Origin: Pseudoxanthomonas mexicana
Lineage (GTDB): Bacteria > Pseudomonadota > Gammaproteobacteria > Xanthomonadales > Xanthomonadaceae
Reading direction: 5' to 3'
Length of the DNA: 47,525 nucleotides
Assembly: GCF_010093385.1 (NCBI RefSeq)
Contig: NZ_PDWV01000030.1
Span: forward strand, 1-47,525
Below the pieces are notes generated by a model. It was not told where the DNA came from. It worked only from the letters and a program-made list of their open reading frames with translations, and made no database searches. Made by a program: the position numbers and the translations under genes. Numbering within the stretch: the stretch's first letter is position 1; the number at the start of each line of letters is the position of its first letter. Shown here one piece after another: positions 1 to 7,054 of this stretch.

Positions 1-132
1 TCCGAACAGCGAGCCCACGCGCTGCAGGGCTGGCTTCATCACTACAACTGGCATCGACCACATGCCAGCCTTGGCTACAGGCCACCCATCACCCGAATCC
101 CACTGAACAACGTGGTGGGTTTACACAGCTAG
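1..132 (+). CDS. IS481-family transposase, 3' end only
   Basis: The window opens inside this gene; 43 codons and a TAG stop are visible. The tail contains HHYNWHRPHASLGYRPP, the usual end of the DDE integrase core (rve) domain in IS481/IS3-type transposases, including the conserved N-x-x-RPH-x-x-LGY-x-P pattern. The catalytic DDE residues lie upstream and outside the window, so it cannot be said whether the element is intact. The gene stops at 130-132, directly at the element border. The family call is secure; IS481 rather than IS3 is inferred from the ending and from the CTAG border. Confidence 0.85.
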   Translation, partial: SEQRAHALQGWLHHYNWHRPHASLGYRPPITRIPLNNVVGLHS

Positions 133-133
133 G
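117..133. mobile_element. Candidate right end of the IS481-type element with NCTAGN target copy
   Basis: GGGTTTACACA at 117-127 ends in ACA, as expected of a right terminal repeat starting TGT on the other strand, and is followed by GCTAGG at 128-133. IS481 elements are known to insert into NCTAGN with a 6-bp duplication. The transposase stop TAG (130-132) falls inside that target copy. The left end is outside the window, so neither the repeat nor the duplication can be confirmed here. Confidence 0.5.
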
Positions 134-151
134 CGCGCGCGCCTGCGCGCC

Positions 152-1315
152 TCACGCGGTGGCGTCGGCGTGCCGCAGCGGGGCGAACTTCGGCGGCCGG
201 CTGGGGAAGGCGTGCCGCACGATCCGCCAGCACACCTGACCGAACTGGGTGAGCAGCGTGCCGGTGTTGTAATGCTGGCCGTAGCGCGCGCAGATGGCGC
301 GCACTTCCTTGGCCATTTCCGCGTAACGGTTGGCCGGCACGTCCGGGAAGAAGTGGTGTTCGATCTGGTGGCTCAGGTTGCCCGACATCACGTTCATCAG
401 GAAGCCGCCGCGCAGGTTGGACGAACCACGCAGCTGGCGCAGGTACCAGTGGCCGCGCGATTCGTTCTTGACGCATTCCTTCGGGAACGTCTCGGCGTTG
501 GCGGTGAAGTGGCCGCAGAAGATGATCACGTAGGTCCACACGTTGCGCAGGCCGTTGGCGACCAGGTTGCCCAGCAGCACGGGCAGGAAGAACGGGCCGG
601 CCAGCGCGGGGTAGATCACGTAGTCCTTGGCCAGTTGCCTGCCCATCTTGCGCACCACCGGCGCCGATGTGACGCGCAGTTGCCGGCTGCTCATCTTGCC
701 GTGCCACCAGCGGCCCAGCTTGAGGTTCTGGATGGCGATGCCCCACTGGAACAGCAGCGCGAACACCACCGCGATGACCGGCTGCGCCAGGTAGAACGGC
801 TTCCACTTCTGCTCGGGGAAGATGCGCAGCAGGCCGTAGCCGATGTCGTCGTCCAGCCCGCGCACGTTGGTGTAGGTGTGGTGGCGGAAGTTGTGCGTGT
901 ACCGCCAGTTGTCCGCGGTGCCGACGATGTCCCAGTCGTAGCTCTTGCCGTTGAGCTGCGGATCGCCCAGCCAGTCGTACTGGCCGTGGATGACGTTGTG
1001 GCCCAGCTCCATGTTCTCCAGGATCTTGCCCAGGCCGAGCGACAGCGCACCCAGCGCCCACAGCACCCAGAACAGCCAGCCGACCGCGCTGTCGGCCAGC
1101 CACAGGCCGCCGGCGATCGCCGCCGCGAACAGCAGCGCGCGCCCGATCAGGTTGCTGTAGCGCACCGCCTTCACCACGTTGCGGATGTAGCGCGCATCGC
1201 GCGCGCCGAGGGTCGCCAGCGTGCGGGCGCGCAACGCGTCGAGTTCAGCGCCGAAGCGGTCCAGTTCTTCCGCGCTCAGCGCGCGGTTGCGGGAGGAAGT
1301 CGCAGGGGTGGCCAT
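152..1315 (-). CDS. Membrane fatty acid / acyl-CoA desaturase (DesB-like)
   Basis: A 387-residue integral-membrane di-iron desaturase. The three histidine boxes are present: HNVIH (106-110), HNFRHH (141-146) and HQIEHH (316-321), with hydrophobic segments around 58-96 and 172-192 and another near 235-268. It should introduce a double bond into membrane-lipid acyl chains using electrons from the reductase encoded just upstream. The ATG at 1315 is chosen over an earlier in-frame Met because it overlaps the reductase stop codon by one base (TAATG), a translational-coupling arrangement. Reductase plus desaturase plus divergent TetR matches the desC-desB/desT layout of Pseudomonas aeruginosa. Position of desaturation (delta-9) is inferred from that parallel, not from residues seen. 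Confidence 0.93.
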   Translation of the reverse strand: MATPATSSRNRALSAEELDRFGAELDALRARTLATLGARDARYIRNVVKAVRYSNLIGRALLFAAAIAGGLWLADSAVGWLFWVLWALGALSLGLGKILENMELGHNVIHGQYDWLGDPQLNGKSYDWDIVGTADNWRYTHNFRHHTYTNVRGLDDDIGYGLLRIFPEQKWKPFYLAQPVIAVVFALLFQWGIAIQNLKLGRWWHGKMSSRQLRVTSAPVVRKMGRQLAKDYVIYPALAGPFFLPVLLGNLVANGLRNVWTYVIIFCGHFTANAETFPKECVKNESRGHWYLRQLRGSSNLRGGFLMNVMSGNLSHQIEHHFFPDVPANRYAEMAKEVRAICARYGQHYNTGTLLTQFGQVCWRIVRHAFPSRPPKFAPLRHADATA

Positions 1316-2418
1316 TACAGATCCAGCTCGAGGTCGGTGGCGGCGCTGTGGATGCACAGCTTCAGCGCCTGGGTGGGTTCGTGGAGGAGTTCGCCGCTGG
1401 GCAGGGGGCGCGTGCTGCCGGCCGACTTGCCGCAGGCGCAGGTGTTGCAGATGCCCATGCGACAGCCGGACGGCGGTTTCAGGCCCTGCTGCTCCAGCGC
1501 CACGAGCAGGGATTCGCCGCGCGGCACCCGCAGCGTGCGCCCGCTGCGTTGCAGGCGGATGTCGACTTCGCCTTCGTCCACCATCAGCACCGGCGGCGCG
1601 GTGAAGGCTTCGGCCTGGAACGTCGCCACGCGCGATGCCAGCAGGCTGCGCGCAGTTTCGACGAACCCGCCCGGACCACAGGCCATCACCTGCCGTGCGG
1701 ACAGGTCACCGGCATGCGCATCCAGCAGCGCGTCGTCGATCCGGCCTTCGGCCTCGTCCATGGCCTGCGCGGCCTCGCGCGTGAGCAGCAGGCGGAAACG
1801 GAAGCGGGGATGGGCGGCGGCGAGCGCGCGCAGTTCGTCCACGAAGCAGGCCTCCCCACGCCGGCGCACCCAGTACAGCAGCGTCGTCTCGGCCGGCATG
1901 CCCTGACTGGCAAGTTCGCGCACCAGGGCCATCAACGGAGTGATCCCGCTGCCGGCGGCCAGCAGGAGGAAGGCGCCACGCGGCGACGCGGGCAGCGTCA
2001 TTTCACCGAACGCCTGGCCCAGGTCGACGATGTCGCCCATGCGGGCGTCATGGCACAGGTGACGGCTCACCTTGCCGCCTTCGATCGCCTTGACGGTGAT
2101 CGGCAGCAGCCCGTCGGCACGCGGCGGCGCGGTCAGGCTGTAGCTGCGGGTCAAGCGGACGCCGTCGATCTCGATACCCAGGTTCACATGCTGGCCGGCG
2201 CGGTGGCCGGCCCAGTGGCGGTTGGGCTTGAACAGCAGGGTCACGGCGTCGGCCGAGGCGGCTTCGCGCGCCACCAGCCGCGCCAGCGGGCGCTCCCAGG
2301 TCCAGGTGCGATGCAGCCGCGAGGCCCAGAAATCGAACACGTCCGGCTTGACCAGCGGACGGATCAGGCGTTTCAGGGGACCGGGCCGGCGGGCCGGTGC
2401 ACGGATCTGGGCGTTCAT
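1315..2418 (-). CDS. Ferredoxin reductase for the desaturase (FAD/NAD(P)H/2Fe-2S oxidoreductase, DesC-like)
   Basis: A 367-residue electron-transfer protein. In order: an FAD-binding domain with RSYSLT, an NAD(P)-binding domain with AAGSGITP and the late CGPGGF motif, and a C-terminal plant-type 2Fe-2S ferredoxin domain with CRMGICNTC and a final Cys in LKLCIH. It would pass electrons from NAD(P)H through FAD and the iron-sulfur centre to the adjacent desaturase. The ATG at 2418 is preferred over an in-frame start 13 codons upstream because the longer form would begin inside the promoter/operator. A -10 (TATAGT, 2430-2425) and a -35-like TATACA (2454-2449) lie upstream. First gene of a two-gene operon. 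Confidence 0.92.
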   Translation of the reverse strand: MNAQIRAPARRPGPLKRLIRPLVKPDVFDFWASRLHRTWTWERPLARLVAREAASADAVTLLFKPNRHWAGHRAGQHVNLGIEIDGVRLTRSYSLTAPPRADGLLPITVKAIEGGKVSRHLCHDARMGDIVDLGQAFGEMTLPASPRGAFLLLAAGSGITPLMALVRELASQGMPAETTLLYWVRRRGEACFVDELRALAAAHPRFRFRLLLTREAAQAMDEAEGRIDDALLDAHAGDLSARQVMACGPGGFVETARSLLASRVATFQAEAFTAPPVLMVDEGEVDIRLQRSGRTLRVPRGESLLVALEQQGLKPPSGCRMGICNTCACGKSAGSTRPLPSGELLHEPTQALKLCIHSAATDLELDL

Positions 2419-2424
2419 GGCCCC

Positions 2425-2464
2425 ACTATACCCGCGGAAAGACGCATGTGTATACACTTGTATA
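2425..2464. promoter_or_regulatory. Divergent promoter region with candidate FabR/DesT-type operator
   Basis: A 14-bp perfect inverted repeat TATACA-CT-TGTATA occupies 2451-2464, and an overlapping perfect palindrome GTGTATACAC lies at 2448-2457. Minus-strand promoter elements for the reductase-desaturase operon are TATAGT (2430-2425) and TATACA (2454-2449) with an 18-bp spacer, so the palindrome overlaps the -35 box. On the plus strand TTGTAT (2458-2463) and TATGAT (2479-2484), 15 bp apart, could serve the regulator gene. The site is well placed for simultaneous repression of the operon and autoregulation of the TetR gene; binding is inferred. Confidence 0.6.
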
Positions 2465-2517
2465 TTAATTTACGGGGCTATGATGGCCCTACCACTCCGT
2501 ATGTCGGGCCCGCCCGC

Positions 2518-3177
2518 GTGACCTCATCCCCGCAACCGCTGCCCCCCGACGACCACGGCCCCGGCCGCAAGGCCTCGATTTCGCGTGAGGATCTGTTGGC
2601 GGCCGCCCTGAAACTGGTCGGCCCCCATCGCAGCGTCTCCACGCTCAGCCTGCGCGAGGTCGCCCGCGAAGCCGGCATCGCGCCGAACAGCTTCTATCGC
2701 CAGTTCCGCGACATGGACGAACTGGCGGTGGCCCTGATCGACCTGGCGGGCCGTTCGCTGCGCAAGATCATCGGCGAGGCGCGCCATCGCGCAGCCAGCA
2801 CCGACCGCAGCGTGGTGCGCGGTTCGGTGGAAGCCTTCATCGAACAGCTGCGCGCCGACGACAAGCTGCTCCACGTGCTGCTGCGGGAAGGCAACGTGGG
2901 CTCGGACGCGTTCAAGCACGCGGTGGAACGCGAGCTGCAGTTCTTCGAAGAGGAACTGTGCCTGGATCTGGTGCGGCTGGCCGCACGCGACAACGCCCCG
3001 CTCCACGAGCCCGCGATCGTCTCCAAGGCGATCACCCGGCTGGTGTTCGCGATGGGCGCCACCGCCATGGACCTGCCGCGGGCGAAGGATCCCGAACTGA
3101 TCGACCAGCTGTCGGAAATGGTCCGCCTGATCATCACCGGCTCGCGCGCCCTCGCCTCCCGCTCCGCGCCGCGCTGA
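2518..3177 (+). CDS. TetR-family regulator, FabR/DesT-like
   Basis: A 219-residue TetR-type repressor. The DNA-binding domain near residues 20-70 contains LSLREVAREAGIAPNSFYRQF, very close to the helix-turn-helix of FabR/DesT regulators of unsaturated fatty acid synthesis; the C-terminal helical half is the ligand and dimer domain. The start is GTG at 2518: no in-frame ATG precedes the conserved region and upstream codons run into the promoter. Divergent from the desaturase operon, it probably senses acyl-CoA/acyl-ACP saturation and controls that operon. Family confidence is high; ligand and target are inferred from position and homology. Confidence 0.88.
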   Translation: MTSSPQPLPPDDHGPGRKASISREDLLAAALKLVGPHRSVSTLSLREVAREAGIAPNSFYRQFRDMDELAVALIDLAGRSLRKIIGEARHRAASTDRSVVRGSVEAFIEQLRADDKLLHVLLREGNVGSDAFKHAVERELQFFEEELCLDLVRLAARDNAPLHEPAIVSKAITRLVFAMGATAMDLPRAKDPELIDQLSEMVRLIITGSRALASRSAPR

Positions 3178-3183
3178 ACGCTC

Positions 3184-3693
3184 TCAGGGCATGATGCGGA
3201 TCGGCGTTCCGACGGGAACGCGCTGCCAGATCGCATCCATCTCGTCGTTGGTCACGGCGATGCAGCCCTCCGGCCAGTCGACGCGCGAACCGGACGGCGT
3301 GGCACCGTGGATCATGATGTCGCCGCCGGGATCGACGCCCCGCGCCAGCGCCTGCCGGCGGTCGGTTTCGTCGGGGTAGGAAATGCGCAGCGACAGGTGG
3401 AAGCGGCTGCGTGCATTGCGGTAGGTGATCCGGTAGTGGCCCTCCGGCGTACGCTGGTCGCCCTGCTCGCGCTTGTGCCCGATCGGGACGCCGCCCAGCA
3501 CGATGCGGTAGGTGGCGATCACCTGGTCGCCGCGCCGCAGGTCCATGCGGCGCTGCGCCTTGTACACATGGATCGCATCCGCTTGCTGGGCGGCAGGCAG
3601 CAGTGGAGGCGATGGCTCGCCGGGCGCCTGCGCCTGCGCCGTGATGCCCAAGGCGGTCAGCAGGACGGGCAGCCAGCGTCTAATGCCGGCCAT
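3184..3693 (-). CDS. L,D-transpeptidase (YkuD domain), periplasmic
   Basis: A 169-residue protein with an N-terminal signal peptide (hydrophobic to about residue 20, ending AQAQA) and a YkuD catalytic domain. The active-site region reads IMIHGATPSG then DWPEGCIAV, with the catalytic Cys in EGC and conserved upstream His. The usual (S/T)HGC is EGC here, a variant seen in YafK/ErfK-like subgroups. It would form or hydrolyse L,D cross-links or attach proteins to peptidoglycan. Its start lies 37 nt inside the 3' end of the aidB-like gene and directly behind a perfect hairpin, suggesting translational coupling. The specific substrate cannot be told. Confidence 0.88.
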   Translation of the reverse strand: MAGIRRWLPVLLTALGITAQAQAPGEPSPPLLPAAQQADAIHVYKAQRRMDLRRGDQVIATYRIVLGGVPIGHKREQGDQRTPEGHYRITYRNARSRFHLSLRISYPDETDRRQALARGVDPGGDIMIHGATPSGSRVDWPEGCIAVTNDEMDAIWQRVPVGTPIRIMP

Positions 3694-5306
3694 GCCCGTG
3701 CGAGCACGGGCTCCACTTCAGCGTCTTCCGGTAGCGTCCCGAACGCCAGGCCATGTTCGCCCGCCAGCCGGCTGCGCACGAACAACGGCGCCACGGGGCT
3801 GCCCGCGCGCAGCAGCACCGCGGCCTGCAGCGCCAATGCCAGGCGCTCGACCAGCAGGCGTGCACCGGCCTCTCCGGTGGATGCCAACGCCGCACGCAGC
3901 CTGTCGACAAAGGCGTCGTAAGCCGCATCCATCCCCGCAGCGGACGCGAGTTCGCGGTCGATTGCATCGAGCACGCCGGGTTCGCGCGCCAGCGCGCGCA
4001 GCACGTCGAGGCACTGGATGTTGCCGCTGCCTTCCCAGATCGAGTTGAGCGGCGCCTGCCGGTACAGCCGCGGTAGGATGGATTCCTCCACGTACCCTGC
4101 GCCGCCCAGGCACTCCTGCGCCTCGTTGACGAAGGCCGGGGCGCGCTTGCAGATCCAGTACTTGCCGGCGGCGGTGGCGATGCGGGCGAATGCCGCCTCA
4201 TCCGCGTCGTGCGGGGCTGCGTCCACCGCGCGCGCCACGCGCAGCGCGAACACCAGCGCCGCCTCCGCCTCCAGCGCCAGGTCCGCCAGCACGTTGCGCA
4301 TTAGGGCATGCGCGACCAAGGGCTTGCCGAACGCGCGGCGATGGTGCGCATGGTGCAATGCCTGCGCCAGCGCCATGCGCATCTCCGCCGCCGAGCCCAG
4401 CATGCAGTCCAGGCGCGTCAGCATGACCATCTCGATGATGGTCGCCACGCCCCGGCCCTCCTCGCCGACGCGCCAGGCATGCGCGCCGGTGAGCTCGACC
4501 GCGCTGGAGGCGTTCGACCCGTCGCCCAGCTTGTCCTTCAGCCGCATCAGCCGGAATGCGTTCCGGTCCCCATCGTCCAGGCGCCGGGGCATCAGGAAGC
4601 AGCTCAGCCCTGCCGGCGCCTGCGCCAGCACCAGGAAGCCGTCGCACATCGGCGCGGAGAAGAACCATTTGTGCCCGACCAGTACATAGGCATCGCCACG
4701 CGGCGTGGCCGTGGTGGTGTTGGCGCGCACGTCGGACCCGCCCTGCTTCTCGGTCATGCCCATGCCCAGGGTGATGCCGGCCTTGTCGGCGATGGGAATG
4801 TCGCGCGGATCGTAGTGCGGTGCGGCGGCCTTTGCCGCCCAGTGCGCCAGACGCGGCTCGCGCTGCAGGACCGGCACTGCGGCATGCGTCATCGTCAGGG
4901 GGCAGCTGGTGCCGGCTTCGGCCTGGTGATGCAGGTAGCTCAGCGCCGCGCGCGCGACGTGCGCGCCAGGTCCGGGTTCGTGCCACGACAGCCCCGCCAC
5001 CCCATGCGCCTTCGCGGCCTCCATCAGGCGATGGTAGGCGGGATGGAATTCGACCGTGTCGATGCGCCGGCCATGGCGATCGTGGGTGCGCAGGCGCGGC
5101 CGGTCGCGATTGGCGTCGAAGCCCAGCCGATAGAGTTCATCGCCGGCCAGTGCCCCGTAAGCCGCGAGCCGCGATGCGAAGGCGGAAGCGCCCTCGCGCG
5201 CGACCGCCTCGCGCAGCGCCAGGTCGTCCGCCCACAGGTCGCGCGGCTCGAACGGAGGCGGCTGGTTGTCGACCCGATGGGTTTCGAAAGAAGGTAGGTC
5301 GTCCAT
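3657..5306 (-). CDS. AidB-like acyl-CoA dehydrogenase
   Basis: A 549-residue flavoprotein of the acyl-CoA dehydrogenase superfamily, close in length to E. coli AidB (about 540). Seen: the N-terminal helical domain, the middle beta domain with MGMTEKQGGSDVRANTT, then RLKDKLGDGSNASSAVE, and the C-terminal domain with RRAFGKPL and ECLGGAGYVEES followed by IWEGSGNIQ. The QGGSDVR and GNIQCLDVLR signatures and the extended C terminus favour AidB over catabolic acyl-CoA dehydrogenases. AidB protects DNA during alkylation stress, probably by binding DNA; its enzymatic substrate is uncertain. The ATG at 5306 is preceded by GGGAGC and replaces a longer reading without a ribosome binding site. Its end overlaps the L,D-transpeptidase gene. 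Confidence 0.85.
   Translation of the reverse strand: MDDLPSFETHRVDNQPPPFEPRDLWADDLALREAVAREGASAFASRLAAYGALAGDELYRLGFDANRDRPRLRTHDRHGRRIDTVEFHPAYHRLMEAAKAHGVAGLSWHEPGPGAHVARAALSYLHHQAEAGTSCPLTMTHAAVPVLQREPRLAHWAAKAAAPHYDPRDIPIADKAGITLGMGMTEKQGGSDVRANTTTATPRGDAYVLVGHKWFFSAPMCDGFLVLAQAPAGLSCFLMPRRLDDGDRNAFRLMRLKDKLGDGSNASSAVELTGAHAWRVGEEGRGVATIIEMVMLTRLDCMLGSAAEMRMALAQALHHAHHRRAFGKPLVAHALMRNVLADLALEAEAALVFALRVARAVDAAPHDADEAAFARIATAAGKYWICKRAPAFVNEAQECLGGAGYVEESILPRLYRQAPLNSIWEGSGNIQCLDVLRALAREPGVLDAIDRELASAAGMDAAYDAFVDRLRAALASTGEAGARLLVERLALALQAAVLLRAGSPVAPLFVRSRLAGEHGLAFGTLPEDAEVEPVLARAWPALDAGCPSC
3694..3711 (-). promoter_or_regulatory. Hairpin abutting the L,D-transpeptidase start codon
   Basis: On the minus strand GCCCGTG-CTCG-CACGGGC forms a perfect 7-bp stem with a four-base loop ending directly before the ATG (3693-3691). 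It lies in coding sequence of the aidB-like gene and covers the place where a ribosome binding site would be. Ribosomes finishing aidB would unfold it. A regulatory role is inference. Confidence 0.45.
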
Positions 5307-5417
5307 CACCGGCTCCCGCTGCGCGTCCGGCCGATTCTCGCGCAATTCCGCGACGCCTGCGGCCGGCACCCGCACCTCGCTCCCCGTGGCGAACGTGCGC
5401 GCTTCTCGCAGCGCGGG

Positions 5418-6665
5418 TTACATCTTTCCCGATGCGGGAGCCCGGATGCCGTCGAGCGCCCGCATGAAGTCCGGCTTCAGCGCCAGCGTACCGAGGAAAC
5501 CGTGCTGGATGCCGCTGAGCACGCGCAGCATGTGGCCGCGCCCGCCGGGCAGGCGGCCCGCAGGCAGGAAGGCGACATCGCGCGCATGCGCGACCCAGTC
5601 GAGATCGGACTGGAAGATCGGTGTCAGCCAGCGGCTCCAGAACTGGTAGACGCCGACATGGGCCTGCCGCTGTCGCTGGTAGGCCTGCAGGGCCGGCGCG
5701 ACATCGGCCTGCAGGCGCAGTGCGTCGCGCAGGGCCATCGCGTCCATCAGCGCCATGTTGACGCCCTGCCCCAGCTGCGGGCTCATGCCGTGTGCGGCGT
5801 CGCCCAGCACGACCAGACGATCACGATGCCAGTGACGCAGGGTGACGTCGCGATAGCTCGCGCGCGCCAACTGGTCCGGGTCGACCGTATCGGCCAGACG
5901 GGCGTCCGCCTCGGGCCACAGACGGGCGATCTCGTCGCGCCATGCCGGCAGTCCGCGCGCACGCCAGCCATCGAAGTCGGCAACGGGCAGACTCCAGAAG
6001 AAGCTCAGACGCGGCGTGTCGTCGCCGGGGCGCGTACCTACCGGCAGCAGGCCGATCATCTTGCGCGCGGCGACGTAGCGTTGCCGCAGTTCGTCGCCCC
6101 ACGCCCAGTCGCCCTGCGGCAGCAGACGCCAAAGCGCGCCCCACGGATACACCGCCTCGCGCTTCACCGCGCCGGTGGCGCCACGCAGGCGCGAGGCCGA
6201 TCCGTCCGCTGCGACCACCAGGTCGAACGGACCGTGCCAGCGGCCGTGCGGATCACGAATGCGGCGGGTGTCGTCGCTGATGGCGTCGATCGCGTGGCCG
6301 GGGTGGAGCACACCCTGCCCCACCCACGCATCCGCCAGCAGCGTGAACAACGCGCCACGCTGCATGCCCAGGCCGAACAGGCGCGCATCCAGACCGCTGT
6401 ACCGCATGTCCATCACGGCGCGACCGCACGGCGTTTCGCCGTACAGGCGATTGACCCGTCGGCCATGCGTCATCACCTCGGGCAACAGGCCCAGTTCCCA
6501 CAGCACCTGCAGGCCGGTCGGCTGCAGCAGGAAACCCGCGCCGACCGGACCCGGTTCCGGCGCACGTTCGAAGACCTCCACCCGGTGTCCGTCGCGCGCG
6601 AGCAGCAGCGCGGCGGCCTGGCCGGCAGTGCCGTAACCGACGATGGCGATGTGCAGCGGTTTCAC
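5418..6665 (-). CDS. FAD-dependent monooxygenase (PHBH/UbiH superfamily)
   Basis: A 415-residue class A flavoprotein monooxygenase. The N terminus carries the Rossmann dinucleotide motif IAIVGYGTAGQAAAL (GxGxxG), a central DLVVAADGSASRLR (the DG motif) and a later RLVVLGDAAHGMSPQLGQG, the GD motif that contacts FAD. It should use NAD(P)H and O2 to hydroxylate a small, probably aromatic or isoprenoid substrate, but nothing nearby identifies it. It is followed by an unrelated gene 111 nt away and so may be transcribed alone. Confidence 0.85.
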   Translation of the reverse strand: MKPLHIAIVGYGTAGQAAALLLARDGHRVEVFERAPEPGPVGAGFLLQPTGLQVLWELGLLPEVMTHGRRVNRLYGETPCGRAVMDMRYSGLDARLFGLGMQRGALFTLLADAWVGQGVLHPGHAIDAISDDTRRIRDPHGRWHGPFDLVVAADGSASRLRGATGAVKREAVYPWGALWRLLPQGDWAWGDELRQRYVAARKMIGLLPVGTRPGDDTPRLSFFWSLPVADFDGWRARGLPAWRDEIARLWPEADARLADTVDPDQLARASYRDVTLRHWHRDRLVVLGDAAHGMSPQLGQGVNMALMDAMALRDALRLQADVAPALQAYQRQRQAHVGVYQFWSRWLTPIFQSDLDWVAHARDVAFLPAGRLPGGRGHMLRVLSGIQHGFLGTLALKPDFMRALDGIRAPASGKM

Positions 6666-6715
6666 TCAGACGGCTTCTCTGTAGCGCCGGCGCAGGGGTC
6701 CGGAATGCAGGCGTT

Positions 6716-6739
6716 AAAAAACCCCGCCGGAGCGGGGTT
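6716..6739 (-). terminator. Rho-independent terminator of the cold-shock gene
   Basis: On the minus strand a perfect 8-bp stem AACCCCGC-TCCG-GCGGGGTT is followed at once by a run of T (plus-strand A 6716-6721). It lies 18 nt after the csp stop codon. Confidence 0.88.
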
Positions 6740-6757
6740 CAAGAAAATCGTCTTGGA

Positions 6758-6964
6758 TCAGGCGGCCGGCGTGATGTTGGACGCCTGTGCGCCCTTCGGG
6801 CCCTGGGTCAGCTCGTAGCTGACGCGCTGGCCTTCCTGCAGGCTGCGGAAGCCCTTGGCATTGATGGCGGTGTGGTGCGCAAAGACATCGGCGCTGCCAT
6901 CTTCTGGCGCGATGAATCCGAAGCCCTTGGCATCGTTGAACCATTTCACGGTACCGTACGGCAT
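6758..6964 (-). CDS. Cold-shock domain protein (CspA family)
   Basis: A 68-residue single cold-shock domain. RNP1 (KGFGFI) and RNP2 (DVFAHHTAI) RNA-binding motifs are intact, with the N-terminal GTVKWFN signature. It acts as an RNA chaperone in the cytoplasm. The ATG at 6964 is preceded by AAGGAA; the reading frame extends 30 codons further upstream but through the leader and promoter. It has its own promoter (7054-7026), a short leader with a 5' hairpin and a strong terminator, so it is a monocistronic unit. Confidence 0.96.
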   Translation of the reverse strand: MPYGTVKWFNDAKGFGFIAPEDGSADVFAHHTAINAKGFRSLQEGQRVSYELTQGPKGAQASNITPAA

Positions 6965-7000
6965 AGCGCTTGTATTTCCTTTTCTGGATGCGGGTGGTGT

Positions 7001-7019
7001 GTGTGACGGGAGGTCACAC
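7001..7019 (-). promoter_or_regulatory. Hairpin at the 5' end of the csp leader
   Basis: GTGTGAC-CTCCC-GTCACAC on the minus strand is a perfect 7-bp stem with a five-base loop. Counting from the -10 box at 7031-7026, transcription should start close to 7019, putting the stem at the extreme 5' end of an mRNA leader of about 55 nt. Such 5' stems stabilise transcripts; a cold-responsive role is a guess. Confidence 0.5.
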
Positions 7020-7025
7020 CGGTCG

Positions 7026-7054
7026 AGTATGCAAAGGCTCGCGCGCGTTGACAA
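7026..7054 (-). promoter_or_regulatory. Sigma-70-type promoter of the csp gene
   Basis: TTGTCA (-35, 7054-7049), 17-bp spacer, CATACT (-10, 7031-7026) on the minus strand. The -35 box directly abuts the stop codon of mtiP. Confidence 0.7.

Noticed and set aside
170..1906. Long plus-strand open frame across the desaturase and reductase genes
   Set aside because: It is the antisense frame of two genes with clear catalytic motifs; its product is His/Gln/Arg-rich without any family motif, as expected for a high-GC shadow.
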